From contig NZ_JAUFPL010000025.1 of NCBI RefSeq assembly GCF_030409215.1, forward strand, positions 202,320 to 266,319: a stretch of 64,000 nucleotides of DNA, given 5' to 3'. The notes under the pieces are model-generated. The model saw only the letters and a program-made list of their open reading frames with translations. It was not told the DNA's origin and made no database searches. Positions 1 through 13,716 of this stretch are shown here, in pieces. Numbering within the stretch: position 1 is the first letter of the stretch; the number at the start of each line of letters is the position of its first letter. This DNA is from Halomonas ramblicola (GTDB lineage: Bacteria; Pseudomonadota; Gammaproteobacteria; Pseudomonadales; Halomonadaceae). The position numbers and the translations under genes are program-made.

Positions 1-1015
1 GGCTGTCGCCGGGGGGGCTGAGGCCGAGGATCATGCGGGCGGCGATGCGTCCCTTCTCGGTGCTGTCCTGGCGCACCGTGGTCAGCCTGGGGGCGCGGTA
101 CTGCCCCTCGGCGATGCCGTCGAAGCCGGTGATGCGCAGGTCCTCGGGGATGCGCAACCCACGCTCCTCGGCCAGGGTCACGGCGGTCAGGGCGATGCGG
201 TCCGACATGCAGAGCAGCAGGTCGGGCCGCTCGTCCTCGGGCAGGTCGAGGATCTCCTCGATCACCGGGGCGCATACCTCGAAGGTGTTCTCCTCGATGT
301 TCCACATCGGCACCGTGGCCGGGTCGATGCCGCGTTCCTCGAAGGCGCGGTAGAAGCCGGCGAGCCGCGAGCGCGTGATGGTTCGGTCGGCCGGCAGCAA
401 TTCCTGGCCCTCGCGGATGCGTGCGTTGCAGGGATGCTTGGTGAGCCGCAGGTTGATCACCGCCGGTCGCCTGGCCGGGGTCTGCAAGGCATGTCGGGCG
501 ATGGCGTAGCTGGCCGGTTCGTTATCCACATGCACCGTAGGATGGCCCTCGAGGTCGAAGTCCACTGCGACCAGGGGACGCTGGCCGGGCAATGGCAGGT
601 CATCGAGCAGCATCAGGCTGGGCATCAGGCCATAGACGATGAAGCCGTCGGCGATGCTCGACGAGCCGGGCACCTGGGAGGCGTTCTGGCGTCCCGAGAG
701 CAGCAGCAGGGTATGGCCGTGGGCGTCGAGTACCTCGGCGATGCCCGAGAGCAGCTCGCTGGCCACGGCATCGTTGATGCTGTAGGTCAGGCTCTCGGCA
801 AGTACCACGGCGATGATCCGCGAGCGCCCGGTGCGCAGGCTGCGGGCCTTGGCGTCCGGGCCGCGGTAGCCCAGTCGCCGGGCCTCGCCGAGCACGCGCT
901 CGCGCAGCTTGGGCGAGAGCTGGTCCGGGCGATTGAAGGCGTTGGACACGGTGGCCGTCGAGACGCCGAGTTCGCGGGCCAGGTCCTTCAGGGTGATGCG
1001 ACGAGAGGGAGGCAC
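1..1015 (-). CDS. LacI-family transcriptional regulator (3' end beyond window)
   Basis: About 338 residues are visible, nearly the full length of the family. The start is GTG at 1015. An N-terminal helix-turn-helix reads TLKDLARELGVSTATVSNAF, followed by a periplasmic-binding-protein-like sugar-sensing domain. It lies at the end of the alpha-glucoside operon in the same direction and has its own operator-like site (1033-1050) directly upstream. Copies of that site also precede the ABC operon, the porin and the GH32 gene, so I infer that it is the local alpha-glucoside/sucrose repressor, like AglR. The final residues lie outside the window. The ligand cannot be read from the sequence. Confidence 0.93.
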   Translation of the reverse strand, partial: MPPSRRITLKDLARELGVSTATVSNAFNRPDQLSPKLRERVLGEARRLGYRGPDAKARSLRTGRSRIIAVVLAESLTYSINDAVASELLSGIAEVLDAHGHTLLLLSGRQNASQVPGSSSIADGFIVYGLMPSLMLLDDLPLPGQRPLVAVDFDLEGHPTVHVDNEPASYAIARHALQTPARRPAVINLRLTKHPCNARIREGQELLPADRTITRSRLAGFYRAFEERGIDPATVPMWNIEENTFEVCAPVIEEILDLPEDERPDLLLCMSDRIALTAVTLAEERGLRIPEDLRITGFDGIAEGQYRAPRLTTVRQDSTEKGRIAARMILGLSPPGDS

Positions 1016-1032
1016 GGGGCGACTCCGGTGGA

Positions 1033-1050
1033 CTATAACGATTTAGTTAG
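1033..1050. promoter_or_regulatory. Operator-like site with AACGATT core before the LacI gene
   Basis: The sequence CTATAACGATTTAGTTAG shares the AACGATT core and the following AG with sites at 11790, 11867, 11921 and 50370. It lies 18 bp upstream of the GTG start of the LacI gene, which suggests autoregulation and a promoter internal to the long operon. Confidence 0.6.
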
Positions 1051-1114
1051 CAGCCTAGCATAGCTCACTGGCCTCCCGGGTACCAGACCGCCGACCGGCG
1101 TTCCGGTGACCGTT

Positions 1115-2716
<1,602 letters not shown>

Positions 2717-2786
2717 GGAAGCCTCGAGGTATCGTGGAGGGCCTGGCGGCCCTCCGTGAGTCAGGGTCTAGCGGAGTGGGGCTGGA

Positions 2787-4073
2787 TCACCAGCGGCGGC
2801 TGAGGCGACGCAGCTCGCCCTCGAGCTGCTGCACGGCGGCGGCACCGTCCTGATTGCCGGAGAGCACCTCGTGCACGCGGTTGAAGAAGGCGTTGGTGAC
2901 CCGCGGGTAGTCGGTCGCGGTGACCGTGGCGGGTCGCGGTACGCCATTGGTCAGGGTCGCGTAGAGATCGCTCATGGAGGGGTTGCTGGCCAGCACCTCC
3001 TCGTCCTCGTAGAGCGCCTCGATGGTGGGGTTCATGCCCATCTCGATGGCATGGGCCTTCTGCTGCTCGGGGGCGGTCAGGTAAGCGACCAGGTCCGCGG
3101 CGATCTCCGGGTGCTCGGAGTAGCGCGACACGGCCCAGTTCCAGCCGCCCAGGGTGGCCACCGATTCGCCCTCGGGACCGTGGGGCAGCGGGGCCATGCC
3201 GACCTTGCCGGCCACGTCGCTGTCCTCGCCGTTGGCCAGCGCCCAGACGTAGGGCCAGTTGCGCAGGAACAGCGCATTGCCGGACTGGAAGATGCCGCGG
3301 GTCTCCTCCTCGGTGTGGTTGAGGGTGCCCTCGGGGGAGATGTCGTCGATCCAGGAGGCAGCCAGGTCGAGCGCGGCGGCGGCGCGCGCGTTGTCGATGG
3401 TGACGTTGCCTGCGTCGTCGACGATGGTGCCACCGCCGTGGCTGGCCACCCACTCCAGCGCATTGGTGGTCAGCCCCTCGTAGGCGCGGCCCTGGAAGCT
3501 GAAGCCCCAGAAGTCGTCGTTGCCGGCCTCGCGCTCGGCGGCCTGGATGTCCGTGGCGATGTCGGTCAACTGCTGCCAGGTCTCGGGGACCTCATGGCCG
3601 TATTTTTCCAGCAGGTCCTTGCGGTAGTAGAGCAGACCGGCGTCGGTGAACCAGGGCATGGCCACCAGCTTGCCGTCGACGGTGTTGTTGTCGACCAGTG
3701 CCGGGAAGAATCCCTCGGTGGCGTCCTCGGGCAGGTACTCGGAGAGATCCACCAGGTGGTTGGCGAGCAGGCCCGGCCAGACGATGTCGATCATGATCAC
3801 GTCGACGTCGCTGGACTGGCTGCCCAGCAGCTGCTGGTAGAGCGACAGCTTCTCGGTGGCGTCGTTGGGGGTGGAGACGATATCCACCTCGTGGCCGGTC
3901 TCCTCGGCCCAGCGCTCGGCGAGCACCGGGCAGTAGTCGGCCGCATCGCCGGGGCCGCAGGCGATGGTGATCTCCTCCGCCAGGGCATGCTGGGCAGCCA
4001 GGGTCGAGCCGCCGAGCAGCAGGCCGCCGAGCAGCAGGCGGCGTGCCGGAGTGATGCGAGAAATGGCAGTCAT
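2787..4073 (-). CDS. Sugar ABC transporter substrate-binding protein (second copy)
   Basis: A 428-residue periplasmic binding protein of the ThuE/AglE type (family 1 solute-binding). I place the start at 4073 because a signal peptide with a hydrophobic core (LLLGGLLLGG) and an AHALA-like cleavage region follows directly. A longer upstream frame would run into the preceding alpha-glucosidase. The mature part begins EEITIACGPGDAADYC and closely resembles the product at 10481-11752. It sits between two alpha-glucosidase genes, 41 bp after the first, with no permeases of its own, so it probably feeds the same AglFG-like membrane pair with a different sugar range. Confidence 0.92.
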   Translation of the reverse strand: MTAISRITPARRLLLGGLLLGGSTLAAQHALAEEITIACGPGDAADYCPVLAERWAEETGHEVDIVSTPNDATEKLSLYQQLLGSQSSDVDVIMIDIVWPGLLANHLVDLSEYLPEDATEGFFPALVDNNTVDGKLVAMPWFTDAGLLYYRKDLLEKYGHEVPETWQQLTDIATDIQAAEREAGNDDFWGFSFQGRAYEGLTTNALEWVASHGGGTIVDDAGNVTIDNARAAAALDLAASWIDDISPEGTLNHTEEETRGIFQSGNALFLRNWPYVWALANGEDSDVAGKVGMAPLPHGPEGESVATLGGWNWAVSRYSEHPEIAADLVAYLTAPEQQKAHAIEMGMNPTIEALYEDEEVLASNPSMSDLYATLTNGVPRPATVTATDYPRVTNAFFNRVHEVLSGNQDGAAAVQQLEGELRRLSRRW

Positions 4074-4114
4074 GGGCAGGGAACCTCGTGTTGTGGTTGT
4101 GGGATGGGGCCGGG

Positions 4115-5773
4115 TCAGGGCGACCAGGGACCGGCGTCGTCGACAAGGCCGGCGATGGCGATGCCGTGGGATGGAAGCGTGAGCCGGCCCGCGGCCCAGC
4201 GGCCGTTGACCAGCGCCGGGGCGTCGGGCAGTGCCTCGGCCTCGACAGGCGCCGGGAGTTCGCGAGGCGCATCGGCGAAGTTCAGGGCCACCAGCAGGCG
4301 CTGCCCGTGGTGGGTGCGTTCCAGGCAAAGCACCCGGTCGCGCACCGGATGGTAGTGGATCTCGCCCTTGATCAATGCCGGGTGGCGCCGACGGAAGGCC
4401 AGGAAGGCGCGATAGGCGTTGAGCAGCGACTCGGGGTCGGCCTCCTGCCGGTCGACGGCGAGGCCCCGATGCTCATCGGGCACCGGCAGCCAGGGCGTGG
4501 CGCTGGAGAAGCCGGCGTGCGCCTGGTTGCCGTGCCAGGGCATGGGCGTTCGGCAGCCGTCGCGGCCCTTGTAGCTGGGCCAGAAGGTGATGCCGGCCGG
4601 GTCGACCAGTTGCTCGAAGGAAAGCGATGCCTCGGTCAGCCCCAGCTCCTCGCCCTGGTAGAGGCAGACGCTGCCGCGTTGGGTGAGCAGGAAGGCCATA
4701 TAGAGGCGCAGCTTGGCCATGTCGCCTGCGGCCTTCCAGCGCGTGGCGACACGGGTGATATCGTGATTGCCCACCGCCCAGCAGGGCCAGCCGTCGCCGA
4801 TGCGCGCCTCCATTTCCGCCAGGGGCGCGAGCAGGTCCTTTGGCGCGGCGCGTTCGGTAAGCAGGTTGAAGGAGTAGCACATGTGCAGGCGCTTGCCGCC
4901 CCGGGTGTACGCGGCCATCACGCCCAGCGAGTCGTCGTCGCCCACCTCACCGATGCTGGTGGTGCCCGGGTACTCGTCGAGCAGGGCGCGCAGCCGCTCC
5001 AGGAAGGCCAGGTTCTCGGGCTGGGTCTTGTCGTGGATATGCCGTTGGAAGGCATAGGGGTTGTCGGGACGTACCCCGATGAAACCCTCTTGGATGTCTT
5101 CTCGCGGCGGATTGTCTTTCAACTCGCCGTGGGTGCAGAAGTTGACCGCATCCAGGCGGAAGCCGTCGACGCCGCGCTCCAGCCAGAAGCGCACCTCGCC
5201 GAGGATCGCCTCGACCACCTCGGGATTGCGGAAATTGAGATCCGGCTGGCTGGCCAGGAAGTTGTGCAGGTAGTACTGGCAGCGCCGGGTGTCCCACTGC
5301 CAGGCGGAGCCGCCGAAGATCGCCTGCCAGTTGGTGGGCGGCGCGCCGTCGGGTCGGGGGTCGGCCCAGACGTACCAGTCGGCGCGGGCGTTGTCGCGGC
5401 TGGCGCGGCTCTCCTGGAACCAGGGGTGCTGGTCCGATGAGTGCGAGAGCACCTGGTCGATGGTGACCCTGAGGCCCCGGGCGTGGGCCGCCTCCACCAG
5501 GCGGTCGAAGTCCTCCAGGGTGCCGAAGATCGGGTCGACGCCGCGGTAGTCGCTGACGTCGTAGCCGAAGTCCTTCATCGGTGAGGTGAAGAAGGGCGAT
5601 AGCCAGATGGCGTCGACGTTCAGCGAGGCGATGTAGTCGAGGCGCTGGATCACGCCCTGGAGGTCGCCGATGCCGTCGCCGCCCGCGTCCTGGAAGCTGC
5701 GGGGGTAGATCTGGTAGATCACCGCCCCGCGCCACCAGTCCGGATCGCCATTCGAGAGCTGGGTATTGAGCAT
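4115..5773 (-). CDS. Alpha-glucosidase, GH13 subfamily 23-like (paralogue A)
   Basis: A 552-residue cytoplasmic alpha-glucosidase. The catalytic triad is D208 (GFRLDAVN), E276 (TSIGEVGD) and D338 (AVGNHDIT). An AGGAG ribosome site precedes the ATG at 5773. It is the near twin of the plus-strand gene at 16568-18226. A 374-bp block is identical at the DNA level, while residues around 305-350 differ strongly, a mosaic that suggests gene conversion. It lies 33 bp downstream of the ABC ATPase gene within the alpha-glucoside operon. Substrate preference relative to the other three GH13 enzymes is unknown. Confidence 0.95.
   Translation of the reverse strand: MLNTQLSNGDPDWWRGAVIYQIYPRSFQDAGGDGIGDLQGVIQRLDYIASLNVDAIWLSPFFTSPMKDFGYDVSDYRGVDPIFGTLEDFDRLVEAAHARGLRVTIDQVLSHSSDQHPWFQESRASRDNARADWYVWADPRPDGAPPTNWQAIFGGSAWQWDTRRCQYYLHNFLASQPDLNFRNPEVVEAILGEVRFWLERGVDGFRLDAVNFCTHGELKDNPPREDIQEGFIGVRPDNPYAFQRHIHDKTQPENLAFLERLRALLDEYPGTTSIGEVGDDDSLGVMAAYTRGGKRLHMCYSFNLLTERAAPKDLLAPLAEMEARIGDGWPCWAVGNHDITRVATRWKAAGDMAKLRLYMAFLLTQRGSVCLYQGEELGLTEASLSFEQLVDPAGITFWPSYKGRDGCRTPMPWHGNQAHAGFSSATPWLPVPDEHRGLAVDRQEADPESLLNAYRAFLAFRRRHPALIKGEIHYHPVRDRVLCLERTHHGQRLLVALNFADAPRELPAPVEAEALPDAPALVNGRWAAGRLTLPSHGIAIAGLVDDAGPWSP
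5154..5527 (-). repeat. 374-bp perfect inverted repeat, copy 1
   Basis: I compared this block base by base with the reverse complement of 16811-17184 and found no difference. The first mismatches are at 5528 and 5153. It lies inside alpha-glucosidase paralogue A. The two copies face each other across about 11.3 kb, so recombination between them would invert the intervening transporter, porin and malT region. Confidence 0.95.
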
Positions 5774-5806
5774 GTCGTTCTCCTGCTGGCGGGGCTCGCC
5801 ACCGTC

Positions 5807-6913
<1,107 letters not shown>

Positions 6914-7001
6914 TGTCTTGACTCCTTGCCGGCTCCCGGTGCTGGGTTTCCTCGTCGGGGACCGGCGTGTTGTTGTGCCGTAGGCGAATGTCGGTGAAGT
7001 G

Positions 7002-8645
7002 TCAGCCCAGCCGATAGAAGGCCGCCTGGTAGGCCGGCAGGCGCAGGGTGTCGCCATCGCGCTCGTGGGTGAAGCAGTGACCGTCCAGGGTCCTGTCGAC
7101 CGTCAGCGGCAGGCGGGTCTCCCGGGCCTCGCCGGTAAGGTTGAAGACGCAGAGGATCCTCTCGTCGGCCGTCTCGCGGACGAAGCCGAGAAGCTCCTCG
7201 CCGACGTCGACCAGGGTGAGGTCGCCATCGAACAGCGCCGGGTGGGCGTTGCGGAAGGCCAGCAGGCGGCGGGTGGCGTTGAGCACCGAGTCCGGGTCGT
7301 CCTGCTGTCGCGACACGGCCAGCGGTAGCTGGCGTGCCTCCAGCGGTAGCCAGGGCTCGACGTCCTCGGCGTTAAAGCCGCCATTCCCGGTATCCTCCCA
7401 GGGCATGGGGGTACGACAGCCGTCGCGGCCCTTGAACTCCGGCCACAGTACCTTGCCGTAGGGGTCCTGGAGGCGCTCGAAGGGTACGTCCGCCTCCGGC
7501 AGGCCCAACTCCTCGCCCTGGTAGAGGCAGACGCTGCCGCGCAGCGAGAAGAGCATGGCCAGGGCCACCTTGGGGTAGGCGAGGGGGTCCTCGTCTGCGC
7601 CCCAGCGGGTGGCGCTGCGCACCACATCATGGTTGGAGAGCGCCCAGCATGGCCAGGCGTCGCCGGCCAGGCGCTGGAAGCGCTCGATCACCTCGCGAAT
7701 GTAGGCCGCCGAGTGGGGCGCGTTGAGCAGGTCGAAGGTGTAGGCCATGTGCAGCTTGTCGCCGCCGGCGGTGTACTCGGCCATGCGCTCGAGCGGCTCG
7801 TCGTCACCGATCTCGCCCACCGTGGTGGTGCCGGGGAACTCGTCCATCAGCGCGCGCAGGTCCTTGAGGAAGTCGAGGTTCTCCGGGCGGCTGATGTCGT
7901 GGACATGGCGCTGCCAGGTGTAGGGGTTGGCATCCGGCGCGCCCAGCGTCTTGGGACTGCCCGCCGGCACCGGCGGGTTGTCGGTGAGCTCGGCGTCGTG
8001 GAAGTAGAAGTTGACGGTGTCCAGGCGGAAGCCGTCGACGCCCAGCTCCAGCCAGAAGCGCATATTGTCCAGCTGGGCGGCGCGCACCTCCGGGTTATGG
8101 AAGTTGAGATCCGGCTGGCTGGTCAGGAAGTTGTGCAGGTAGTACTGGCGACGCCGCGAGTCGAAGGTCCAGGCCGGCCCGCCGAAGATCGACAGCCAGT
8201 TGTTGGGCGGCGTGCCGTCGGGCCTGGGGTCGGCCCAGACATACCAGTCGGCGCGGGCGTTGGTGCGATCGGCGCGGCTCTCCTGGAACCAGGGGTGCCG
8301 ATCCGAGGAGTGGCTGATCACCTGGTCGATCATCACCTTGAGGCCCAGCGCGTGGGCGCGGGCCAGCAGCGCCTTGAAGTCGTCCAGGGTGCCGAACATC
8401 GGGTCGACGTCGCGGTAGTCGCTGACGTCGTAGCCGAAGTCGAGCATCGGCGAGGTGAAGAAGGGCGACAGCCAGATGCCGTCGACGCCCAGGCTCGCCA
8501 CGTAGTCGAGCTTCTCGGTGATGCCGGCCAGGTCGCCGATCCCGTCGCCGTTGGCGTCCAGGAAGCTGCGCGGGTAGATCTGGTAGATGACGCCGCCGCG
8601 CCACCAGGTCAGGGTATCTTGCATCTGGATTTCCACGAATGACAT
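7002..8645 (-). CDS. aglA: Alpha-glucosidase, GH13_23 (Halomonas HaG-like)
   Basis: A 547-residue alpha-glucosidase. The catalytic residues are D209, E278 and D340 when counted from 8645. From the internal Met8 (8624) they become D202, E271 and D333, which is the numbering I recall for the Halomonas sp. H11 enzyme, so 8624 may be the true start. I kept 8645 for its AGGAT ribosome site and its position 8 bp after the permease stop. Known HaG acts on maltose and short alpha-1,4 sugars and transglucosylates alcohols. Its place between permease and ATPase genes indicates intracellular cleavage of imported disaccharides. Confidence 0.96.
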   Translation of the reverse strand: MSFVEIQMQDTLTWWRGGVIYQIYPRSFLDANGDGIGDLAGITEKLDYVASLGVDGIWLSPFFTSPMLDFGYDVSDYRDVDPMFGTLDDFKALLARAHALGLKVMIDQVISHSSDRHPWFQESRADRTNARADWYVWADPRPDGTPPNNWLSIFGGPAWTFDSRRRQYYLHNFLTSQPDLNFHNPEVRAAQLDNMRFWLELGVDGFRLDTVNFYFHDAELTDNPPVPAGSPKTLGAPDANPYTWQRHVHDISRPENLDFLKDLRALMDEFPGTTTVGEIGDDEPLERMAEYTAGGDKLHMAYTFDLLNAPHSAAYIREVIERFQRLAGDAWPCWALSNHDVVRSATRWGADEDPLAYPKVALAMLFSLRGSVCLYQGEELGLPEADVPFERLQDPYGKVLWPEFKGRDGCRTPMPWEDTGNGGFNAEDVEPWLPLEARQLPLAVSRQQDDPDSVLNATRRLLAFRNAHPALFDGDLTLVDVGEELLGFVRETADERILCVFNLTGEARETRLPLTVDRTLDGHCFTHERDGDTLRLPAYQAAFYRLG

Positions 8646-8653
8646 GAGACGAC

Positions 8654-9496
<843 letters not shown>

Positions 9497-9497
9497 G

Positions 9498-10466
9498 TCA
9501 GTCGCCTCCCAGTTGCAGTTGCTTGCGGCCAAGGTAGAGGTAGGCCACCGTGGCCAGCGCGATGATCAGGAACAGCAGGGTCGAGGCGGCGCTGCCGTAG
9601 CCCACGTCCTGGAACTCGACGAGCTGCTGGCGGGCGTAGATCGACATGGTCATGGTGCTGGAGGCGTTGGAGGTCAGCACGTAGATGACGTCGAACACCC
9701 TGAGGGCATCGAGCAGGCGGAAGATCACCGCCACCATCAGCGCCGGGGTGATCAGCGGCAGGGTCACCTTGAAGAACACCCTGACCGGGTGGATGCCGTC
9801 GACCTCGGCGGCCTCGTAGCAGTCCTTGGGCAGCATCTGCAGGGCGGCCAGGGCGAGCAGGGCGACGAAGGGAATGGTCTTCCAGACGTCGACCATGATC
9901 ACCGCCCACATGGAGTAGGTGGCACTGGCGGTCCAGGCGATGGGCGAGTCGATGATGCCCAGCGTCATCAGCAGGTGGTTGATGATCCCGAACTGGTCGT
10001 TGAGCATCCAGGCCCACATCTTGGCCGAGACGATGGTGGGAATGGCCCAGGGGATCAGCACCGCGGCGCGCACCAGCATCCGGCCCCGGAACTCGGCGTT
10101 GAGGATCAGCGCGACGATGACGCCGAAGACCACCTCCAGCGACACCGACACCACGGCGAAGAACACCGTGTTCCACACCGAGCGCCACCACAGCGGGTCG
10201 GTGAGCAGGCCGTACCAGGCGCCATCGTCATAGACGAGATAGTTCTCCAGGCCGATGAAATTGGCCGCGCCGAGGGCCGATAGGGTGCCGTCGGTGAGGC
10301 TGAAGTAGAAGGTGCGCAGCAGCGGCCAGCCGGCCACCAGGGCCAGGGCGACGAGCATGGGGGCGAGGAAGGTCCAGGCGGCGCGCACCCGCTGCCGGCG
10401 GACCTTGGTGCCGCGATAGGGGCGCGCCCTCTCGGGCGCGCTGGGGGTCGTGGTGGTGGTGGTCAT
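9498..10466 (-). CDS. Sugar ABC transporter permease, MalF-like
   Basis: A 322-residue inner-membrane permease. A basic N-terminus (RGTKVRRQRVRAAW) is followed by the first membrane segment (TFLAPMLVALALVAGWPLL). The EAA loop reads YEAAEVDGIHPVRVFFKVTL. Two starts are possible: 10484, which overlaps the upstream stop as ATGA, and 10466, which has GGAG six bases upstream. I chose 10466. It works with the MalG-like protein, the binding protein and the ATPase of the same operon. Confidence 0.95.
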   Translation of the reverse strand: MTTTTTTPSAPERARPYRGTKVRRQRVRAAWTFLAPMLVALALVAGWPLLRTFYFSLTDGTLSALGAANFIGLENYLVYDDGAWYGLLTDPLWWRSVWNTVFFAVVSVSLEVVFGVIVALILNAEFRGRMLVRAAVLIPWAIPTIVSAKMWAWMLNDQFGIINHLLMTLGIIDSPIAWTASATYSMWAVIMVDVWKTIPFVALLALAALQMLPKDCYEAAEVDGIHPVRVFFKVTLPLITPALMVAVIFRLLDALRVFDVIYVLTSNASSTMTMSIYARQQLVEFQDVGYGSAASTLLFLIIALATVAYLYLGRKQLQLGGD

Positions 10467-10480
10467 GTCGGGCTCCGGGG

Positions 10481-11752
10481 TCATTTCCAGCGACGCTCGA
10501 GGCGACGCAGCTGGCCTTCCAGCTGGGCCAGGGCGTCGGCGGCGGGCGTGTCGCCGGACAGCACGCCGTGGGTGGTGTCGAAGAAGGCGTTTGAGACGCG
10601 GCCGTAGCTCTCGCCGGTCACCGCCGAGGGACGCGCCACGGCGTTGGCGAAGGTGTCGTAGAGGGTGCCGAAGAAGGGCACAGCGGCGAGTACCTCCTCG
10701 TCCTCGTAGAGGCTCTCCAGGGTCGGGTTGTAGGAGCCCTCGATGGCGCGGCGTTTCTGCTCGGCCTCGCCGGTCAGGAAGGCCACCAGGTCGGCGGCCA
10801 GCTCGCGATTCTCGCTGTACTTGGAGACCGCCAGGTTCCAGCCGCCCAGGGTGGCCGCGCTCTCCCCATCCGGCCCATGGGGCAGCTTGACCACGCCCAC
10901 CTGGTCGCGCACCTCGCTCTCCTCGCTCTGGGCCAGTGACCAGGCGTAGGGCCAGTTGCGCATGAACACGGCGTTGCCGCTCTGGAACAGGCCGCGGGCC
11001 TCCTCCTCGGTGTAGTTGAGCGCGCCCTCGGGGGTGATGTCGCCGATCCAGGTGGCGGCCAGGTCCAGGGCCGCGGCGGCCTGCTCGTTATTGATGGTGA
11101 GGTTGCCTTCGCCATCGACGATGGTGCCGCCGCCGTAGCTGGCCACCCACTCCAGGGCGTTGCAGGTCAGGCCCTCGTAGGCGCGGCCCTGGAACACATA
11201 GCCCCACATGCGGTCGTTGCCGGCCTCGCGCTCGGCGGCCTGGATCTCGCGGGCGATCTCGGTGAGCTCCTGCCAGGTCTCCGGCGGTTCATGGCCGTAC
11301 TCCTCGAGGAGGTCCTTGCGGTAATAGAGCACGCCGGCGTCGGTGAACCAGGGCATGGCGACCAGGCGGCCGTCGACGGTGTTGTTCTCGACGATGGCCG
11401 AGAAGTGGCCCTCGGCGGCGTCCTCGCCCAGCGTCTCGTTGAGATCGAGCAGGTGGTTGGCCAGCAGGCCCGGCCACACCACGTCGATCTGCAGCACGTC
11501 GATGTCGCTGGAGTTGGCGGAGAGGATCTGCTGGTAGAGCGACAGGCGCTCGGTGGAGGAGTTGGGGGTGGAGACGATATCCACCTCGTGGCCGGTCTGC
11601 TCCTCCCACTGGGCGACGCCCTCCTCGCAGAGCGTCAGCTCGGCGCCCACGGCACCGCAGGAGATGGTCAGGTCGGCCGCCTGGGCCTGGCCGGTGCCGG
11701 AGAGGGCCGCGGTACCCAGGGCGATGGCGGTGATCAGTGGCTTCTTTGGCAT
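10481..11752 (-). CDS. Sugar ABC transporter substrate-binding protein, ThuE/AglE-like
   Basis: A 423-residue periplasmic binding protein and the first gene of the alpha-glucoside operon. The signal peptide runs to about GQAQA-AD, and the mature protein starts DLTISCGAVGAEL. The conserved block HEVDIVSTPNSSTERLSLYQ is shared with the second binding protein at 2787-4073. The ATG at 11752 is preceded by GAGGAA. It probably binds trehalose, maltose or sucrose, as ThuE and AglE do. The 320-bp region upstream carries three operator-like sites shared with the divergent porin. Confidence 0.95.
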   Translation of the reverse strand: MPKKPLITAIALGTAALSGTGQAQAADLTISCGAVGAELTLCEEGVAQWEEQTGHEVDIVSTPNSSTERLSLYQQILSANSSDIDVLQIDVVWPGLLANHLLDLNETLGEDAAEGHFSAIVENNTVDGRLVAMPWFTDAGVLYYRKDLLEEYGHEPPETWQELTEIAREIQAAEREAGNDRMWGYVFQGRAYEGLTCNALEWVASYGGGTIVDGEGNLTINNEQAAAALDLAATWIGDITPEGALNYTEEEARGLFQSGNAVFMRNWPYAWSLAQSEESEVRDQVGVVKLPHGPDGESAATLGGWNLAVSKYSENRELAADLVAFLTGEAEQKRRAIEGSYNPTLESLYEDEEVLAAVPFFGTLYDTFANAVARPSAVTGESYGRVSNAFFDTTHGVLSGDTPAADALAQLEGQLRRLERRWK

Positions 11753-11789
11753 GCTGGAGTTCCTCGTCGGCTTGTTGTTCTTTACAAGA

Positions 11790-11803
11790 CTTAAACGATT
11801 AAG
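11790..11803. promoter_or_regulatory. LacI-type operator-like site, transporter side
   Basis: CTTAAACGATTAAG is identical to the site at 11921-11934. It lies 38 bp upstream of the binding-protein start codon, where a repressor would block the ABC operon promoter. Confidence 0.7.
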
Positions 11804-11866
11804 ATCGTGGCCACAGTTAAGCCCATGGCCCTGGGTGTATCAACCTAGACTTTTGTCGAAGGCATC

Positions 11867-11894
11867 TGTAACGATTTAGACATTGGTCTAAATC
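11867..11894. promoter_or_regulatory. Third operator-like site fused to a perfect palindrome
   Basis: TGTAACGATTTAGA (11867-11880) matches the site before the LacI gene. It overlaps a palindrome with 9-bp arms, GATTTAGAC and GTCTAAATC, separated by ATTG (11873-11894). The palindrome could let a dimer contact two half-sites or bring two operators together by looping. Confidence 0.6.
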
Positions 11895-11920
11895 TCCCCG
11901 GGGTGCATTGAGCCTCGAGG

Positions 11921-11934
11921 CTTAAACGATTAAG
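11921..11934. promoter_or_regulatory. LacI-type operator-like site, porin side
   Basis: CTTAAACGATTAAG, a second exact copy of the site at 11790-11803, with centre-to-centre spacing of 131 bp. It lies 141 bp upstream of the porin start, so the porin is probably controlled with the transporter. Confidence 0.68.
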
Positions 11935-12033
11935 TTCAAAGCGATCGCCCGGGCCCACCCGGAATCCGTCAGGCAAGGGGCTCAAGCGTTATGGCTTCGA
12001 CGGCAACCGGCCCGGGCGACCCGCGCCAAGTGA

Positions 12034-13566
<1,533 letters not shown>

Positions 13567-13629
13567 GCCACCCGGCGCCGGCCCGGCCGGCGCCACCGTT
13601 CCCTGGCTGGCACCTGCTTTTCGATGCTT

Positions 13630-13657
13630 GCCCGTGGCCCCGCGCTACGGGCTTTTT
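13630..13657 (+). terminator. Intrinsic terminator after the porin gene
   Basis: Stem GCCCGT (13630-13635) pairs with ACGGGC (13647-13652) and is followed by TTTTT. A further GC-rich hairpin without a T-run lies just after the porin stop (13574-13594). Confidence 0.65.
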
Positions 13658-13716
13658 GCCGATGGTGCCTCGCCCGGGCGTGCGCCATGCTGAACCGACG
13701 ACGAGGGGAAGCCGAG

